Shown one piece after another: positions 26,696-36,503 of a stretch of 64,000 bases of DNA. The translations under genes were made by a program, and so were the position numbers. Each line of letters starts with the position of its first letter. The stretch's first letter is position 1. The notes beneath the pieces are model-generated. The model was not told where the DNA came from. It was given only the letters and a program-made list of their open reading frames with translations, and made no database searches. The stretch comes from Mesoflavibacter sp037029465 (GTDB lineage: Bacteria > Bacteroidota > Bacteroidia > Flavobacteriales > Flavobacteriaceae), in the NCBI RefSeq assembly GCF_037029465.1, contig NZ_JAYMEM010000031.1:19731-83730 (forward strand), given 5' to 3'.

Positions 26696-29157
26696 AATCT
26701 CATAGTTGTTCTTACATTAAACACTCTTGGTGTTAAATAATTGGGTATAGCATATTGACGTTTACTGTACACATCTCTAACCCATGTGTTGGTTATAGAG
26801 TTTTGTACATTAAAAACATTAAATATTTCAAAGCCAAAAGACAATTCTTTAAACGGTTTTTTCCAACCACTATCAAATTGTTTGTCTTTATCAACTAATA
26901 CAAATTGTAATCCGACATCTGCACGTTTGTAGTCTGGTAAGCGGTTTTGGTATACGTAAGGATCTGCATAACTTGGTGAGCCGCCAGGTAAACCTGTATT
27001 GTATACTAAATTTAAGTACATTTTCATACTAGGTATGTTTGGTACATAATCTTGAAATAACGCAGCAAACTTTAGTCGTTGATCTGTTGGTCTAGGTATG
27101 TAGCCTCTATCATTAATGTTTTCTTCGGTTTTTAAATATCCAAAACTAAACCAACTTTCGGTACCAGGAACAAACTCACCATTTAAACGTAAATCTAATC
27201 CGTATGCATAAGCTTCTGCATTATTATTTGCTCTGTATCTTATTCTAACATTTTCTAATGTGTATGGATTAACATCGGTTAGTTTTTTGTAATACGCTTC
27301 ACTAGTTAATTTAAAAGGTCTGTCCCAAATTTTAAAGCTATAATCATTCCCAACAACTAAATGTATAGATTTTTGTGCTTTAACATCTGCATTAACAACA
27401 CCAAATCGATCACGTAATTCTCTGTAAAATGGTGGTTGGTAATATAATCCTCCACTTATTCTAAACAGCATATCTTTATCCCAGTTAGGCTTTATGGCAA
27501 ATTGCGCACGCGGAGAAAATACAGATTGACTAACAGATTGATTGCTTAACGCGTCATCTACAGTCCAACTATGACTTCTTACACCAGCATTGTACCAAAC
27601 ATCGTGTTCGCCAATTTTACTGCGTAAACTCCATTGTACATATGCTTGCAGACGATTTATAACTGTACTATTAGTAGCTCTAACGTTTTGATAGGCTTCT
27701 AAAGGACCTTGGTAAGGCTCATAAGGTTGCTCGTTAAACGCATCAGAACTTGGTGGATTTATAGAAAATCCTGCAGAATCTATAACTTCCCATTCTACTA
27801 ATCGGTCTCTAATATCTTCATTTGTATATTTAATTGAAAACTTAAATTCGTTTTCATTTTTAGTGTAAGTTCCTTTTGCTTCTATGGTAGAAATTAACGC
27901 ATCTAAATCGTTACGACCATGGTTAAGTTGGCTTCCAATACCTTCTGCAAATTCGACTTCACCAAAATTATCATCGCCAATATTACTGTTTACTTCACCT
28001 AAAGCATATTGTGCTAATATGTCAAAATACTCTTCTTCAGTTGTGTGGTAAGTAGAGGTAACAAGACTTAAGTCTAAATCGTCATTTACTTTATAATTAG
28101 CACTTAAAGCTCCAAATAATGTTTGGTATTGATCTTTTTCTTGGCCTTCATATCTTACGACTAATGCTAACGGATTATCTAATGTACCAAAGTTGGTTTG
28201 ACGAGTAAGCGGAATATAATCGTAGTCGTTTAAGGACGCATTTCCTAAAAAGCTAAGTTCAAATTTATCGGTAAATCTGTAAGTGAAATAACTTTGAAGA
28301 TCTGCAAAAGTAGGGTTGAAGTTGGTTTCTGTTTCTTGTGCATCTACCAATAAGCTATTATCTCGGTATCTTAAACCAACAATACCAGTAAATTTTGAGT
28401 CTTTACTAGCTGTTTCAACCGCTAAACTTCCACCTAAAAGGCTTAAATCTGCAGCAACACCAAATTCGGTTGGCTTTTTATAAGTGATATCTAAAACTGA
28501 AGACAATTTATCGCCATATTTAGCTTGAAATCCACCAGCAGAAAATTCGATATTACTTACTAAATCAGAGTTGACAAAGCTTAAACCTTCTTGTTGTCCA
28601 GAGCGGATTAAAAATGGACGATAGACTTCAATACCATTAACATAAATAAGGTTTTCATCATAATTTCCACCACGTACCGAGTATTGTGTACTTAACTCGT
28701 TATTACTGCTTACACCAGGTAAGGTTTTTAAAAGATTTTCTACACCAGCTTGCGCACCAGGAATTTTAAGTAGCACTTCTGGCGCTATGGTAACAATACC
28801 TTCAACATCTTTTCGTTTTTTTCCGCTTAAAACAACAGTTGAAATCTGTACAGCATCTTCTTTCATTACTGGGTTAAACTCGAAAATTTCACCATTTTTT
28901 AAGTTGAAAGTCGCTTCTACATTTTTAAGTGATACATGAGAAAAAACAACTGTAACATCTGTGTTTGCAGGTATTTTTAAAGAGAAAAAACCATTATTAT
29001 TTGTTTGTGTTCCTAAGTCTCCACTTTTTATGTTAACAGCTTCAATAGGTTGGTTAAATTCATCTAAAATCACACCATTTATAGTGGCTGTTTGAGCCAA
29101 AGTGAAAATTGGTATTAAGACAAAAAGAAGCTTTAAGGTTAGTTTTAGTTTTTTCAA
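26692..29157 (-). CDS. TonB-dependent outer-membrane receptor
   Basis: 821 residues. Signal peptide (KLLFVLIPIFTLAQ), a carboxypeptidase-D-like N-terminal domain (about 24-100, INGVILDEFNQPIEAVNIK), a plug (about 120-220, with GVENLLKTLPGVSS and YSVRGGNYDENLIYVNG), and a 22-stranded-type barrel ending VFNVRTTMRF with the usual final Phe. Lacking a SusD partner nearby, it is not a classical polysaccharide system; the ligand may be a siderophore, a metal chelate or a peptide. The M23 peptidase gene lies 12 bases upstream and is likely cotranscribed. Confidence 0.9.
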   Translation of the reverse strand: MKKLKLTLKLLFVLIPIFTLAQTATINGVILDEFNQPIEAVNIKSGDLGTQTNNNGFFSLKIPANTDVTVVFSHVSLKNVEATFNLKNGEIFEFNPVMKEDAVQISTVVLSGKKRKDVEGIVTIAPEVLLKIPGAQAGVENLLKTLPGVSSNNELSTQYSVRGGNYDENLIYVNGIEVYRPFLIRSGQQEGLSFVNSDLVSNIEFSAGGFQAKYGDKLSSVLDITYKKPTEFGVAADLSLLGGSLAVETASKDSKFTGIVGLRYRDNSLLVDAQETETNFNPTFADLQSYFTYRFTDKFELSFLGNASLNDYDYIPLTRQTNFGTLDNPLALVVRYEGQEKDQYQTLFGALSANYKVNDDLDLSLVTSTYHTTEEEYFDILAQYALGEVNSNIGDDNFGEVEFAEGIGSQLNHGRNDLDALISTIEAKGTYTKNENEFKFSIKYTNEDIRDRLVEWEVIDSAGFSINPPSSDAFNEQPYEPYQGPLEAYQNVRATNSTVINRLQAYVQWSLRSKIGEHDVWYNAGVRSHSWTVDDALSNQSVSQSVFSPRAQFAIKPNWDKDMLFRISGGLYYQPPFYRELRDRFGVVNADVKAQKSIHLVVGNDYSFKIWDRPFKLTSEAYYKKLTDVNPYTLENVRIRYRANNNAEAYAYGLDLRLNGEFVPGTESWFSFGYLKTEENINDRGYIPRPTDQRLKFAALFQDYVPNIPSMKMYLNLVYNTGLPGGSPSYADPYVYQNRLPDYKRADVGLQFVLVDKDKQFDSGWKKPFKELSFGFEIFNVFNVQNSITNTWVRDVYSKRQYAIPNYLTPRVFNVRTTMRF

Positions 29158-29169
29158 AGGTCTAAAAAT

Positions 29170-30858
29170 TTATTTTCTATGGAAAGTTGCCTCAAATGTA
29201 GTACTATTTCCAACATTATCTGTTACAATTACTTTTAAATTGTTGTTGGTATCTTTAACGACATTATCTTTAAAATCGTGTACAAGCATATCGGTTTTGT
29301 AATCATATTCCATTAAAATCCACTTTCCGTTAACGGTTGCTCGATAATTAGAAATACCAGTTAGCTTATCTTCAATTTTAAGTTTTAAAAAGCGGTATTT
29401 ACTCATCCATTTTCCGTCAGTAAAATTAACGGGTTCTATGGTTGGAGCAACAGTATCTCTTGCTAAACAGTAAGTGCCTAAATCGTTGGTTCTGGTATAT
29501 AAAACATTATCTTTTTGTTTAGTTGAAGAGTAACTAGGAAAATCATTCCAACCAACTAACCTTGCAATATAAAGTTGTTTTAAATCTTCTTGAGAATAGC
29601 CAGTTATATCATAATTTATAGTGAAATATTTACTGGCAGCTTTATTATTGTCATGCACTTTTACTGTGTCTGAATGCACTTGAAAGTCCATAAAAAAGTT
29701 ATCGTAAAAAGTTTCTTTAGGAATATCTACAGTTATTTTATCTTTTTCTAGGATAACATTTTCTTCTCTATTAATGTAATATTGAGAAGTGAAGCTGGGC
29801 GCAGTTTCGGTCACAGGAGTAGTATCACCATTAATGTTTATGTCAATAATTGTAGTATTGCCTTCAAAATCTTCAACTTTAATTTTATATAAAGACGCTA
29901 TAGAATCGTAAATCATAACATATCCATCATCTACTAAATTTTCATACATACTTAAAGGGTTATTAGTATCTAAAAATAGTTTTTGAAGACGTTCTTTTTC
30001 TTCAGAATAATGTGGATAATCAATTAAACGGTTAAGATGTTTTGTTTCGTCAAACGAAAAACGCTTAAAATTAATAGTGAAATTAGGCATACCATTTAAA
30101 GCAGTTTCAATTTTATAAACGCCATTTTTATTCGCAGCTAAATCTTGTCTGTCTATGGTATTTATAGCAAAACCAATTTTACCGTGTGCTTTAATGTCTT
30201 CAACTTTATAATCGCCATTTTGAAGCGGAATTAAACGCAATTTTTGCTTTAAATTAGAATTGTTAACATGTGATAATTCGTTAATTGGGTAAGCGTAAAT
30301 ACTTCTTACTATTGGTTTTTTAGAGTCTTTAACTTTAATGCCAAACAATAAAGGATTTATAGGTCGTTCTAGGTTATCTCTAATTTCATAATGAAGATGT
30401 GGTCCGCCAGAACTACCTGTGTTTCCTGAATAAGCAATAACTTCTCCTTTTGTTAAAATAAGTTCGTTGTTTGTTGGAAAAACTTCAATTTCAAAAGATT
30501 CTTGTTCGTATTGTTTCTTTTTAATAAAGCTTTCAATTTTATCAGAAAAACGTTGTAAATGTGCATAAACAGTAGTGTAACCGTTTGGATGTGTAATGTA
30601 AAGCGCTTTACCGTATCCAAAATGAGCAATTTTAATCCTACTTACGTAACCACTTGCAGCAGCATAGACTTTTAAACCTTCTCGCTGTTTAGTTTTAATA
30701 TCTAATCCAGAATGAAAATGATTGCTTCTAAGTTCTCCAAACGTACCAGCTAAAATAGTTTCGCCATCCAAAGGTGAAGCAAAATAATCTTGCGGGTACA
30801 TATTTTGAGCATTGATAAAACTTGAAAAAAATAAAAAGAGAAATGTTATAAATCGCAT
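29170..30858 (-). CDS. M23-family metallopeptidase (LytM-like), exported
   Basis: 562 residues from MRFITFLFLFFSSFINAQ; an ATG three codons earlier (30867) is an alternative. After the signal peptide comes the LytM domain (about 25-165): HFHSGLDIKT (zinc His and Asp), YGKALYITHPNGYTTVYAHLQ and HLHYEIRD (H-x-H). The remaining 400 residues are beta-rich, with no motif I can name. Family members cut peptidoglycan cross-bridges or, if degenerate, regulate amidases; the metal ligands here look intact. Periplasmic or envelope-bound. Confidence 0.88.
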   Translation of the reverse strand: MRFITFLFLFFSSFINAQNMYPQDYFASPLDGETILAGTFGELRSNHFHSGLDIKTKQREGLKVYAAASGYVSRIKIAHFGYGKALYITHPNGYTTVYAHLQRFSDKIESFIKKKQYEQESFEIEVFPTNNELILTKGEVIAYSGNTGSSGGPHLHYEIRDNLERPINPLLFGIKVKDSKKPIVRSIYAYPINELSHVNNSNLKQKLRLIPLQNGDYKVEDIKAHGKIGFAINTIDRQDLAANKNGVYKIETALNGMPNFTINFKRFSFDETKHLNRLIDYPHYSEEKERLQKLFLDTNNPLSMYENLVDDGYVMIYDSIASLYKIKVEDFEGNTTIIDININGDTTPVTETAPSFTSQYYINREENVILEKDKITVDIPKETFYDNFFMDFQVHSDTVKVHDNNKAASKYFTINYDITGYSQEDLKQLYIARLVGWNDFPSYSSTKQKDNVLYTRTNDLGTYCLARDTVAPTIEPVNFTDGKWMSKYRFLKLKIEDKLTGISNYRATVNGKWILMEYDYKTDMLVHDFKDNVVKDTNNNLKVIVTDNVGNSTTFEATFHRK

Positions 30859-30978
30859 AAAATACATGTTACTGCTAAAATAGAAATAAGGTTTTAATTA
30901 GCAAACAAAAATCAATAACTAGACCAACCAATTGATTTTTAAATACTTTTTTAAAAATAAAATTTTATGAAAAAACAA

Positions 30979-31008
30979 TTGTATAATCCTACGGTTTGAT
31001 TAACTTTG
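30979..31008 (+). promoter_or_regulatory. Candidate promoter of the coiled-coil/zapA operon
   Basis: TTG (30979-30981), 19 bases, TAACTTTG (31001-31008): a good fit to the Bacteroidota consensus, 26 bases before the ATG at 31034. Confidence 0.5.
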
Positions 31009-31033
31009 TAAGATAAGTATAGGTATTAGCAGA

Positions 31034-31324
31034 ATGAGTAAAATTGAAGACATTGTTGATAATCTAGAGCAAAAAATTAGCAAAGTCTTAAAGAGACAGC
31101 AAGTTTTAAAAGCAGAAAATGCTAAGCTAAAAGAAGCATTGCAACAATCTCAATCAGTGTTAAAAGCCAAAGACCTAGAATTAGATAATTGGCAAGAAAA
31201 ATATAATACACTTAAAATGGCTAACACCATACTTGGCAGTGACAATGATAAACGAGAAACAAAGCTCAAGATAAATGCATTAATTAGAGAAATTGACCAT
31301 TGTATAAGTCAATTATCTAGTTAA
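31034..31324 (+). CDS. Short coiled-coil protein upstream of zapA
   Basis: 96 residues, highly charged, predicted as one long coiled coil (EDIVDNLEQKISKVLKRQQ...KLKEALQQSQSVLKAKDLELD). No enzymatic motif. It lies 13 bases before zapA, in the same operon, so a cell-division partner in the style of ZapB is a reasonable guess. Family name not known to me. Confidence 0.7.
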   Translation: MSKIEDIVDNLEQKISKVLKRQQVLKAENAKLKEALQQSQSVLKAKDLELDNWQEKYNTLKMANTILGSDNDKRETKLKINALIREIDHCISQLSS

Positions 31325-31337
31325 AATATTAAGATTA

Positions 31338-31631
31338 ATGGCAGACACACTAAAAATAAAGTTATCAATAGCAAATAGAGTGTATCCATTAACAATTGCA
31401 CCAAGCCAAGAAGAAGGCTTAAGACTAGCTGCAAAAAAAATTGAAGCTATGATAAAGCAATTTGAGCAAAGTTATTCTGTTAGAGATAAGCAAGATGTAT
31501 TGGCAATGTGCGCATTACAATTTGCTAGTCAAGTAGAGCAGAGTATATTAGATAAAGAGTACGTGTCAGAACATGTTGAAGAAAAATTAAAAGCCTTAAA
31601 CAATATGTTAGACACACATTTAAGTTTATAA
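31338..31631 (+). CDS. zapA: Cell division protein ZapA
   Basis: 97 residues. Matches ZapA: an N-terminal beta segment (LKIKLSIANRVYPLTI) followed by EEGLRLAAKKIEAMIKQF and a long C-terminal helix (DVLAMCALQFASQVEQ...). ZapA cross-links FtsZ filaments at the septum. It follows a coiled-coil protein and precedes a 6S-like RNA gene, an arrangement also known in proteobacteria (zapA-ssrS). Confidence 0.87.
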   Translation: MADTLKIKLSIANRVYPLTIAPSQEEGLRLAAKKIEAMIKQFEQSYSVRDKQDVLAMCALQFASQVEQSILDKEYVSEHVEEKLKALNNMLDTHLSL

Positions 31632-31668
31632 AGTAAAACGTTCATAACACATAAAATAATAGGTTACT

Positions 31669-31845
31669 GCCTACATTGATTATCTTTTTGAGAAACTCAA
31701 CGTTAATTCTTTAAAAAGGGTGAGTTTAAGCTGTAAAAGCATGCTGCTAATACTACGTATTTGGGCAGATCCTTGATCAGTTTGTTAGCCCTAAACTTGT
31801 TTTTAAGGAGTTTTTTTCAAAACAAAATTAATGTAGGCTTTTTTT
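31669..31845 (+). ncRNA. ssrS: Probable 6S RNA (6S-Flavo type)
   Basis: A non-coding 230-base gap between zapA and rny. GCCTACATTGATT (31669-31681) pairs with AATTAATGTAGGC (31826-31838): a 13-bp closing stem with one G-T wobble, enclosing about 145 bases. A T-run (31839-31845) follows directly, like an intrinsic terminator. Total length about 170-177 bases, right for 6S RNA, which binds housekeeping RNA polymerase holoenzyme. The zapA neighbour supports it. The central bubble was not folded by computation. Confidence 0.75.
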
Positions 31846-31863
31846 ATATATAATTAATCAACA

Positions 31864-33435
31864 ATGGATAATACAATTTTAATAATTGCTGGTATTGCAA
31901 TTGGAGCCTTAATAGGTTTTATTATTGCAAAAATGCTAGAACGAAGTAATGCATCAAAGCTAATTAAAAGTGCAAAAAAATCTGCAGCAGCTATCGTAAA
32001 AGAAGCAAATGCAGAAGGAGAAAGCATTAAAAAAGATAAAATTTTACAAGCTAAAGAAAAGTTTTTAGAGCTAAAGGCAGAGCATGAAAAAGTAATCATG
32101 AGCAGAGACAAGAAAATGTCTGATGCCGAAAAACGTATTAGAGATAAGGAATCTCAAGTATCAAGTGAGTTATCAAAAACTAAAAAACTTAATGCAGAAA
32201 TAGAAGAAAAATCTAATGATTTTGATCACCGTTTAGATGTTTTAGATAAAAAACAATCAGAGCTTGATAGACTACATAAAAGTCAAGTAGAGCAGTTAGA
32301 AGTTATTTCTAGTTTATCTGCAGACGAAGCTAAAGAACAGTTAATAGAATCTTTAAAAGGTGAAGCAAAAAGTGATGCTATGGCTTATATCCAAGATAAA
32401 ATGGAAGAAGCTAAATTAACAGCACAACAAGAAGCTAAAAAGATTATTATTAACACCATACAACGTATTGGTACAGAAGAAGCAGTAGATAACTGTGTAT
32501 CTGTATTTAATATAGAAAGTGATGATGTAAAAGGACGAATTATTGGTCGTGAAGGTAGAAACATTAGAGCTATTGAAGCTGCGACAGGTGTAGAAATTAT
32601 AGTTGATGATACGCCAGAAGCAATTATTCTTTCTTGTTTTGATTCTGTAAGACGTGAAGTTGCACGTTTATCGTTACATAAATTAGTAACAGATGGACGT
32701 ATACATCCTGCACGTATTGAAGAAGTAGTTAAAAAGACTCAAAAACAAATAGAGCAGGAGATAATAGAAGTAGGTAAGCGTACCGTTATCGATTTAGGTA
32801 TTCATGGTTTACATCCAGAATTAATAAAAATGGTAGGACGTATGAAGTATCGTTCTTCTTACGGTCAAAACTTATTACAACACTCGCGTGAAGTTGCTAA
32901 ACTTTGTGGTGTAATGGCAGCAGAATTAGGATTAAATCCTAAATTAGCTAAAAGAGCAGGTCTATTACATGATATAGGAAAAGTGCCAGATGCAGAAGCA
33001 GATATGGAAACACCTCACGCTATTTTAGGTATGCAATGGGCAGAAAAATTTGGTGAAAAACCAGATGTATGTAATGCTATTGGTGCTCACCATGATGAAA
33101 TAGAGATGAAGTCTTTATTATCACCAATAATTCAAGTGTGTGATGCGATCTCTGGAGCAAGACCAGGAGCAAGACGTCAAGTTTTAGATAGCTATATACA
33201 ACGATTAAAAGATTTAGAAGAAATAGCATTTGGCTTTAGTGGTGTTAAAAAAGCCTACGCAATACAAGCAGGTAGAGAATTACGTGTTATTGTTGAAAGT
33301 GAAAAAGTAAGCGATCAAAATGCTGCTGATTTATCGTTTAATATTTCTCAAAAAATACAAACAGATATGACTTATCCAGGTCAAGTTAAAGTAACTGTAA
33401 TTAGAGAAACAAGAGCAATAAATATTGCTAAGTAA
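31864..33435 (+). CDS. rny: Ribonuclease Y
   Basis: 523 residues, the membrane-anchored endoribonuclease initiating mRNA decay. One N-terminal helix (LIIAGIAIGALIGFIIAKML), a long coiled coil (about 30-170), a KH domain (GRIIGREGRNIRAIE at about 222), and an HD domain with the metal motif LLHDIGKVPDAE (about 368) and HHDEIE. Its ATG is 19 bases after the T-run of the 6S-like RNA, so its promoter must overlap that gene or transcription must read through. Confidence 0.93.
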   Translation: MDNTILIIAGIAIGALIGFIIAKMLERSNASKLIKSAKKSAAAIVKEANAEGESIKKDKILQAKEKFLELKAEHEKVIMSRDKKMSDAEKRIRDKESQVSSELSKTKKLNAEIEEKSNDFDHRLDVLDKKQSELDRLHKSQVEQLEVISSLSADEAKEQLIESLKGEAKSDAMAYIQDKMEEAKLTAQQEAKKIIINTIQRIGTEEAVDNCVSVFNIESDDVKGRIIGREGRNIRAIEAATGVEIIVDDTPEAIILSCFDSVRREVARLSLHKLVTDGRIHPARIEEVVKKTQKQIEQEIIEVGKRTVIDLGIHGLHPELIKMVGRMKYRSSYGQNLLQHSREVAKLCGVMAAELGLNPKLAKRAGLLHDIGKVPDAEADMETPHAILGMQWAEKFGEKPDVCNAIGAHHDEIEMKSLLSPIIQVCDAISGARPGARRQVLDSYIQRLKDLEEIAFGFSGVKKAYAIQAGRELRVIVESEKVSDQNAADLSFNISQKIQTDMTYPGQVKVTVIRETRAINIAK

Positions 33436-33462
33436 ACAAAAAATATAATAGAGAATTAAAAT

Positions 33463-33489
33463 AAAAATCCAGCCTAGTGCTGGATTTTT
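33463..33489. terminator. Bidirectional terminator overlapping the histidine kinase stop codon
   Basis: AAAAATCCAGC, CTAGT loop, GCTGGATTTTT. It lies between rny and a convergent kinase gene; the kinase stop codon (33474-33476) is inside the loop, so the arms also encode its last residues. Confidence 0.8.
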
Positions 33490-34622
33490 TGATTAGGTAA
33501 ATGAAGTGTAAAGGTTGTACCTTCATTAATAGTACTTTCTACATCTACAGAGCCGCCAAAGGCTTCTAATTGGTTTTTTACTAAATACAAACCAACACCT
33601 TCTGCATCTGGATTATTATGAAATGTTTTATATAAGCCAAAAAGATCATTTTTAAATTTATCTAAGTTTATGCCTATACCATTATCTTTTACAACTAAGT
33701 TTGTGTGTGTATCAAAACATTCAGAAGCAATTAAAATCTCAGGATTTCGTTTAGGATGTTTATATTTAATTGCATTGGTTACTAGATTCTGAACTATACT
33801 ATATAAATAAGACTTGTTAAAATTAACGCTACAATCATCAGAAATACTAACTTTTATATTAGCGCTCTTTTCTGAAATCAAATATTCTAAATCTTTTAAA
33901 ACGTTATTTATCTTGGCATTGAGCTTAATGTTTTCACTTGTTTCTTCTGGTTTAGACTGTATGGAAACAATTTCACTTAAATCATTTATAGTTTTAGTTA
34001 ATGATTTTGAAAGAGTTTTCATGTAATCAAGCATTTCCTTTTTTTCATCTTCATTTTTAGCTTCATCATAAAACTGAAGTAAACTTTCAAAATTCCCTGC
34101 GTGTTGTTTTAGGTTGTGAGTTACAATGTGAGCAAAGTTTTGTAGTTTACTATTCTTCTTTGCAATAAGATCTAAAGTTTCTTTTATTTTTTGCTCATTG
34201 TCTGCATAATCGGTAATATCTACATGTGTACCAATAACTCTTGTAGCTTCTCCTAGTAGGTTTTTTTCTATATATTGACCACGATCTAAAACCCATCTAT
34301 AAGTACCGTCTTTATGTAATATACGATGCTTGTTCTCGTAATTGGGAAGTAAACCATTTAAGTGGTCTTTAAAGTCTTTAAAATATTGTTCTTTGTCTTC
34401 TGGATGAACACGATCATTCCAGTCATTAATATTTTGACCAAAAGCATCATCATCTTCAAAGCCTATTATAGCTTTAGAAGGTTTTGAAAAGAAAATTTTA
34501 TTGGTTTCAGTATTAAAGTCCCATATACCAACTTTTGAAATTTCTAAGGCAAGTTGCCATTTTACGTTTTCAAAATGTTCGTCATTGGAGTTTAACTTAA
34601 GCTCTTTTAATAACTGTGACAT
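33474..34622 (-). CDS. PAS-domain sensor histidine kinase, soluble
   Basis: 382 residues without membrane helices. A PAS fold with PAC segment (about 25-140, GIWDFNTETNKIFFS, HRILHKDGTYRWVLDRGQ, GTHVDITD), then a kinase core: HIVTHNLKQHAGNFESLLQF with the phospho-accepting His (about 170), NLVTNAIKYKHP (N box), KDNGIGINL (G1) and GVGLYLVKNQLEAFGG (G2). No response regulator is adjacent, so the partner is elsewhere. The signal could be internal or a ligand of the PAS domain. Confidence 0.87.
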   Translation of the reverse strand: MSQLLKELKLNSNDEHFENVKWQLALEISKVGIWDFNTETNKIFFSKPSKAIIGFEDDDAFGQNINDWNDRVHPEDKEQYFKDFKDHLNGLLPNYENKHRILHKDGTYRWVLDRGQYIEKNLLGEATRVIGTHVDITDYADNEQKIKETLDLIAKKNSKLQNFAHIVTHNLKQHAGNFESLLQFYDEAKNEDEKKEMLDYMKTLSKSLTKTINDLSEIVSIQSKPEETSENIKLNAKINNVLKDLEYLISEKSANIKVSISDDCSVNFNKSYLYSIVQNLVTNAIKYKHPKRNPEILIASECFDTHTNLVVKDNGIGINLDKFKNDLFGLYKTFHNNPDAEGVGLYLVKNQLEAFGGSVDVESTINEGTTFTLHLPNQKIQH

Positions 34623-34730
34623 ACAGAAAGTACCGTTGCGTTAATTTAAGATTAAGCTAGCATAAGGGATTCAAATACAAACTTATAGATTATCTGTTTA
34701 ATGGCAAAAATATTTCGATGAAATGCATAT

Positions 34731-35627
34731 CTACTTTCTTGGGTGAAAATTGTTAATCACTTGTGTTAAGTGACTTCTGTCTATATGTGTATAAATTTCT
34801 GTGGTTGTAATACTTTCGTGACCTAGCATTAACTGTATAGCTCTTAAATCAGCTCCATTTTCTAGTAAATGCGTAGCAAAACTGTGTCTAAAAGTATGTG
34901 GTGATATTGTTTTTTGAAGATTAATAGCTTTAGCTAAGTCTTTAATGATAGTAAAAATCATAGCTCTTGTAAGTTGTTTGCCTCTTCTATTTAAAAATAA
35001 GATGTCAGAATGTTCTGGATTGATGTTTAAGTGATTTCTAATTTCATTCTTATAAATATCAATATATTTTTGAGTGTGTTCCATTATAGGTACAAAACGT
35101 TGTTTGTCTCCTTTACCTGTAACTTTTATAAACCCTTCATTAAAAAACAAATCAGATATTTTTAGGTTTATTAGCTCACTAACTCTTAATCCACAACCGT
35201 AAAGTGTTTCTAAAATTGCTTTATTGCGTGTGCCTTGCGGATGACTTAAATCAATAGCTGCTATAAGATTATTTATTTCGTTTAGAGATAATGTATCAGG
35301 AATTTTTCTTCCAATTTTAGGAGCTTCAATATGATCTACTGGATTGTCTTCACGATAGTTTTCAAAAATTAAGTAATTAAAAAAGCCTTTAATACCAGAT
35401 ATTAATCTTGATTGAGACCGCGCATTAAGTTGTTTTGCGGTTTGATATATAAACTCTTTAATAGTTTCTTTAGAAATATGTACTGGGCTTTCAGTATTAT
35501 TGGTTTCTTTTAAAAAGACTATAAGTTTTTCGACATCTAACACATAGCTATTTATAGTATTGTCTGATAGACCACGTTCTATTTTTAAGTAGATTGAAAA
35601 ATCATTTTTTGCTTGGCTCCAATTCAT
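34731..35627 (-). CDS. xerD: Tyrosine recombinase of the XerD type
   Basis: 298 residues, the normal Xer length, with all catalytic residues visible: Arg in GCGLRVSELI, Lys in GKGDKQRFVP, H-x-x-R in HTFRHSFATHLLENG, His in LGHESITTTEIYTH, and the nucleophilic Tyr in the same segment. The N-terminal SAM-like domain is intact (about 5-90). No phage or integron genes are nearby, so this is most likely the chromosome-dimer resolution enzyme; Bacteroidota often have a single XerC/D-like pair, and XerC versus XerD is not certain. Confidence 0.85.
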   Translation of the reverse strand: MNWSQAKNDFSIYLKIERGLSDNTINSYVLDVEKLIVFLKETNNTESPVHISKETIKEFIYQTAKQLNARSQSRLISGIKGFFNYLIFENYREDNPVDHIEAPKIGRKIPDTLSLNEINNLIAAIDLSHPQGTRNKAILETLYGCGLRVSELINLKISDLFFNEGFIKVTGKGDKQRFVPIMEHTQKYIDIYKNEIRNHLNINPEHSDILFLNRRGKQLTRAMIFTIIKDLAKAINLQKTISPHTFRHSFATHLLENGADLRAIQLMLGHESITTTEIYTHIDRSHLTQVINNFHPRK

Positions 35628-35780
35628 AGTGTAAATGTATGGATAAAAGTAGAGTATATTTTAAGCTTTATCATTTGTAATGTTAAAAACTTTGTTAATT
35701 AATTGTTTAATATGTAAAAATCAATACAAAAAAATTAATAGATTAGTATTATTATTAATCAAATTATTAAATCATTAATT

Positions 35781-36287
35781 ATGAAAAAATTATTTTTTTT
35801 AGCTGCTTTTGCAGTTTTTGGATTATCAACAATGAATGCTCAGGATTTTAACGTTGGTGTTAGTGCTGCTTTGCCTATGGGTGATGCAGGAGACATTACA
35901 ACATTTGGAGTTAATTTAGATGTAAATTACCTTTGGGAAGTTTCTGATGACTTTTCTGCTGGTATAGCTACTGGTTACCAACATTATTTTGGAGACGAAG
36001 TTTCTGAAACTTTTTTAGGGCAAACAGTAACATTTGAGTATGATGACTTTGGGTTCTTACCAATTGCAGCAGCAGGTAGATTTAATGTTTCTGAAGAATT
36101 TACTTTAGGAGCAGATCTTGGTTACGCTGTAGGATTGAGTCCTGATGGTAATGATGGTGGATTCTATTATGCTCCAAAAGTACAGTACGGAGTTAGTGAA
36201 TCATTAGACATTGTATTATCATATAAAGGAATCAGTAATGATGGTTCTTTTGATGCTCTTTCTTTAGGAGTTGAGTTTGGTTTATAA
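35781..36287 (+). CDS. Outer-membrane beta-barrel protein
   Basis: 168 residues. Signal peptide KKLFFLAAFAVFGLSTMNAQ, then alternating strands of a small (about 8-strand) barrel, ending LSLGVEFGL. Paralogous to the gene at 36504: the first 60 bases of the two genes are nearly the same sequence. Function unknown; probably a structural or adhesive porin-like protein. Its own terminator follows. Confidence 0.82.
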   Translation: MKKLFFLAAFAVFGLSTMNAQDFNVGVSAALPMGDAGDITTFGVNLDVNYLWEVSDDFSAGIATGYQHYFGDEVSETFLGQTVTFEYDDFGFLPIAAAGRFNVSEEFTLGADLGYAVGLSPDGNDGGFYYAPKVQYGVSESLDIVLSYKGISNDGSFDALSLGVEFGL

Positions 36288-36310
36288 TACCAAAAAACAA
36301 TAAAATAACT

Positions 36311-36338
36311 AAAACCGGAGCAATGCTTCGGTTTTTTT
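36311..36338 (+). terminator. Intrinsic terminator, first beta-barrel gene
   Basis: AAAACCGGAGC, AAT loop, GCTTCGGTTTT with a T-run; one G-T wobble. Close in sequence to the terminator at 37119. Confidence 0.82.
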
Positions 36339-36441
36339 ATTTATATAAACAAGTTTTTTTTATCTTTTTTTTTTACTTAAACCGTAAGTGCTTGTAAGTA
36401 AGTGTTATATAAAAAATAGTATATTTTTATTCATTTTTTTC

Positions 36442-36472
36442 TTGTTAGATATGTTTGACTAGTATAATTTTG
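36442..36472 (+). promoter_or_regulatory. Candidate promoter of the second beta-barrel gene
   Basis: TTG (36442-36444), 20 bases, TAATTTTG (36465-36472), then the ATG 32 bases later. A near-ideal match to the Bacteroidota consensus. Confidence 0.55.
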
Positions 36473-36503
36473 CCGCCTCAAATCAATAAATGAAATTTAA
36501 ATT

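Noticed and set aside
34731..35627. XerD as an integron or phage integrase
   Set aside because: No att sites, cassettes or phage genes nearby; length and motifs fit the housekeeping enzyme.
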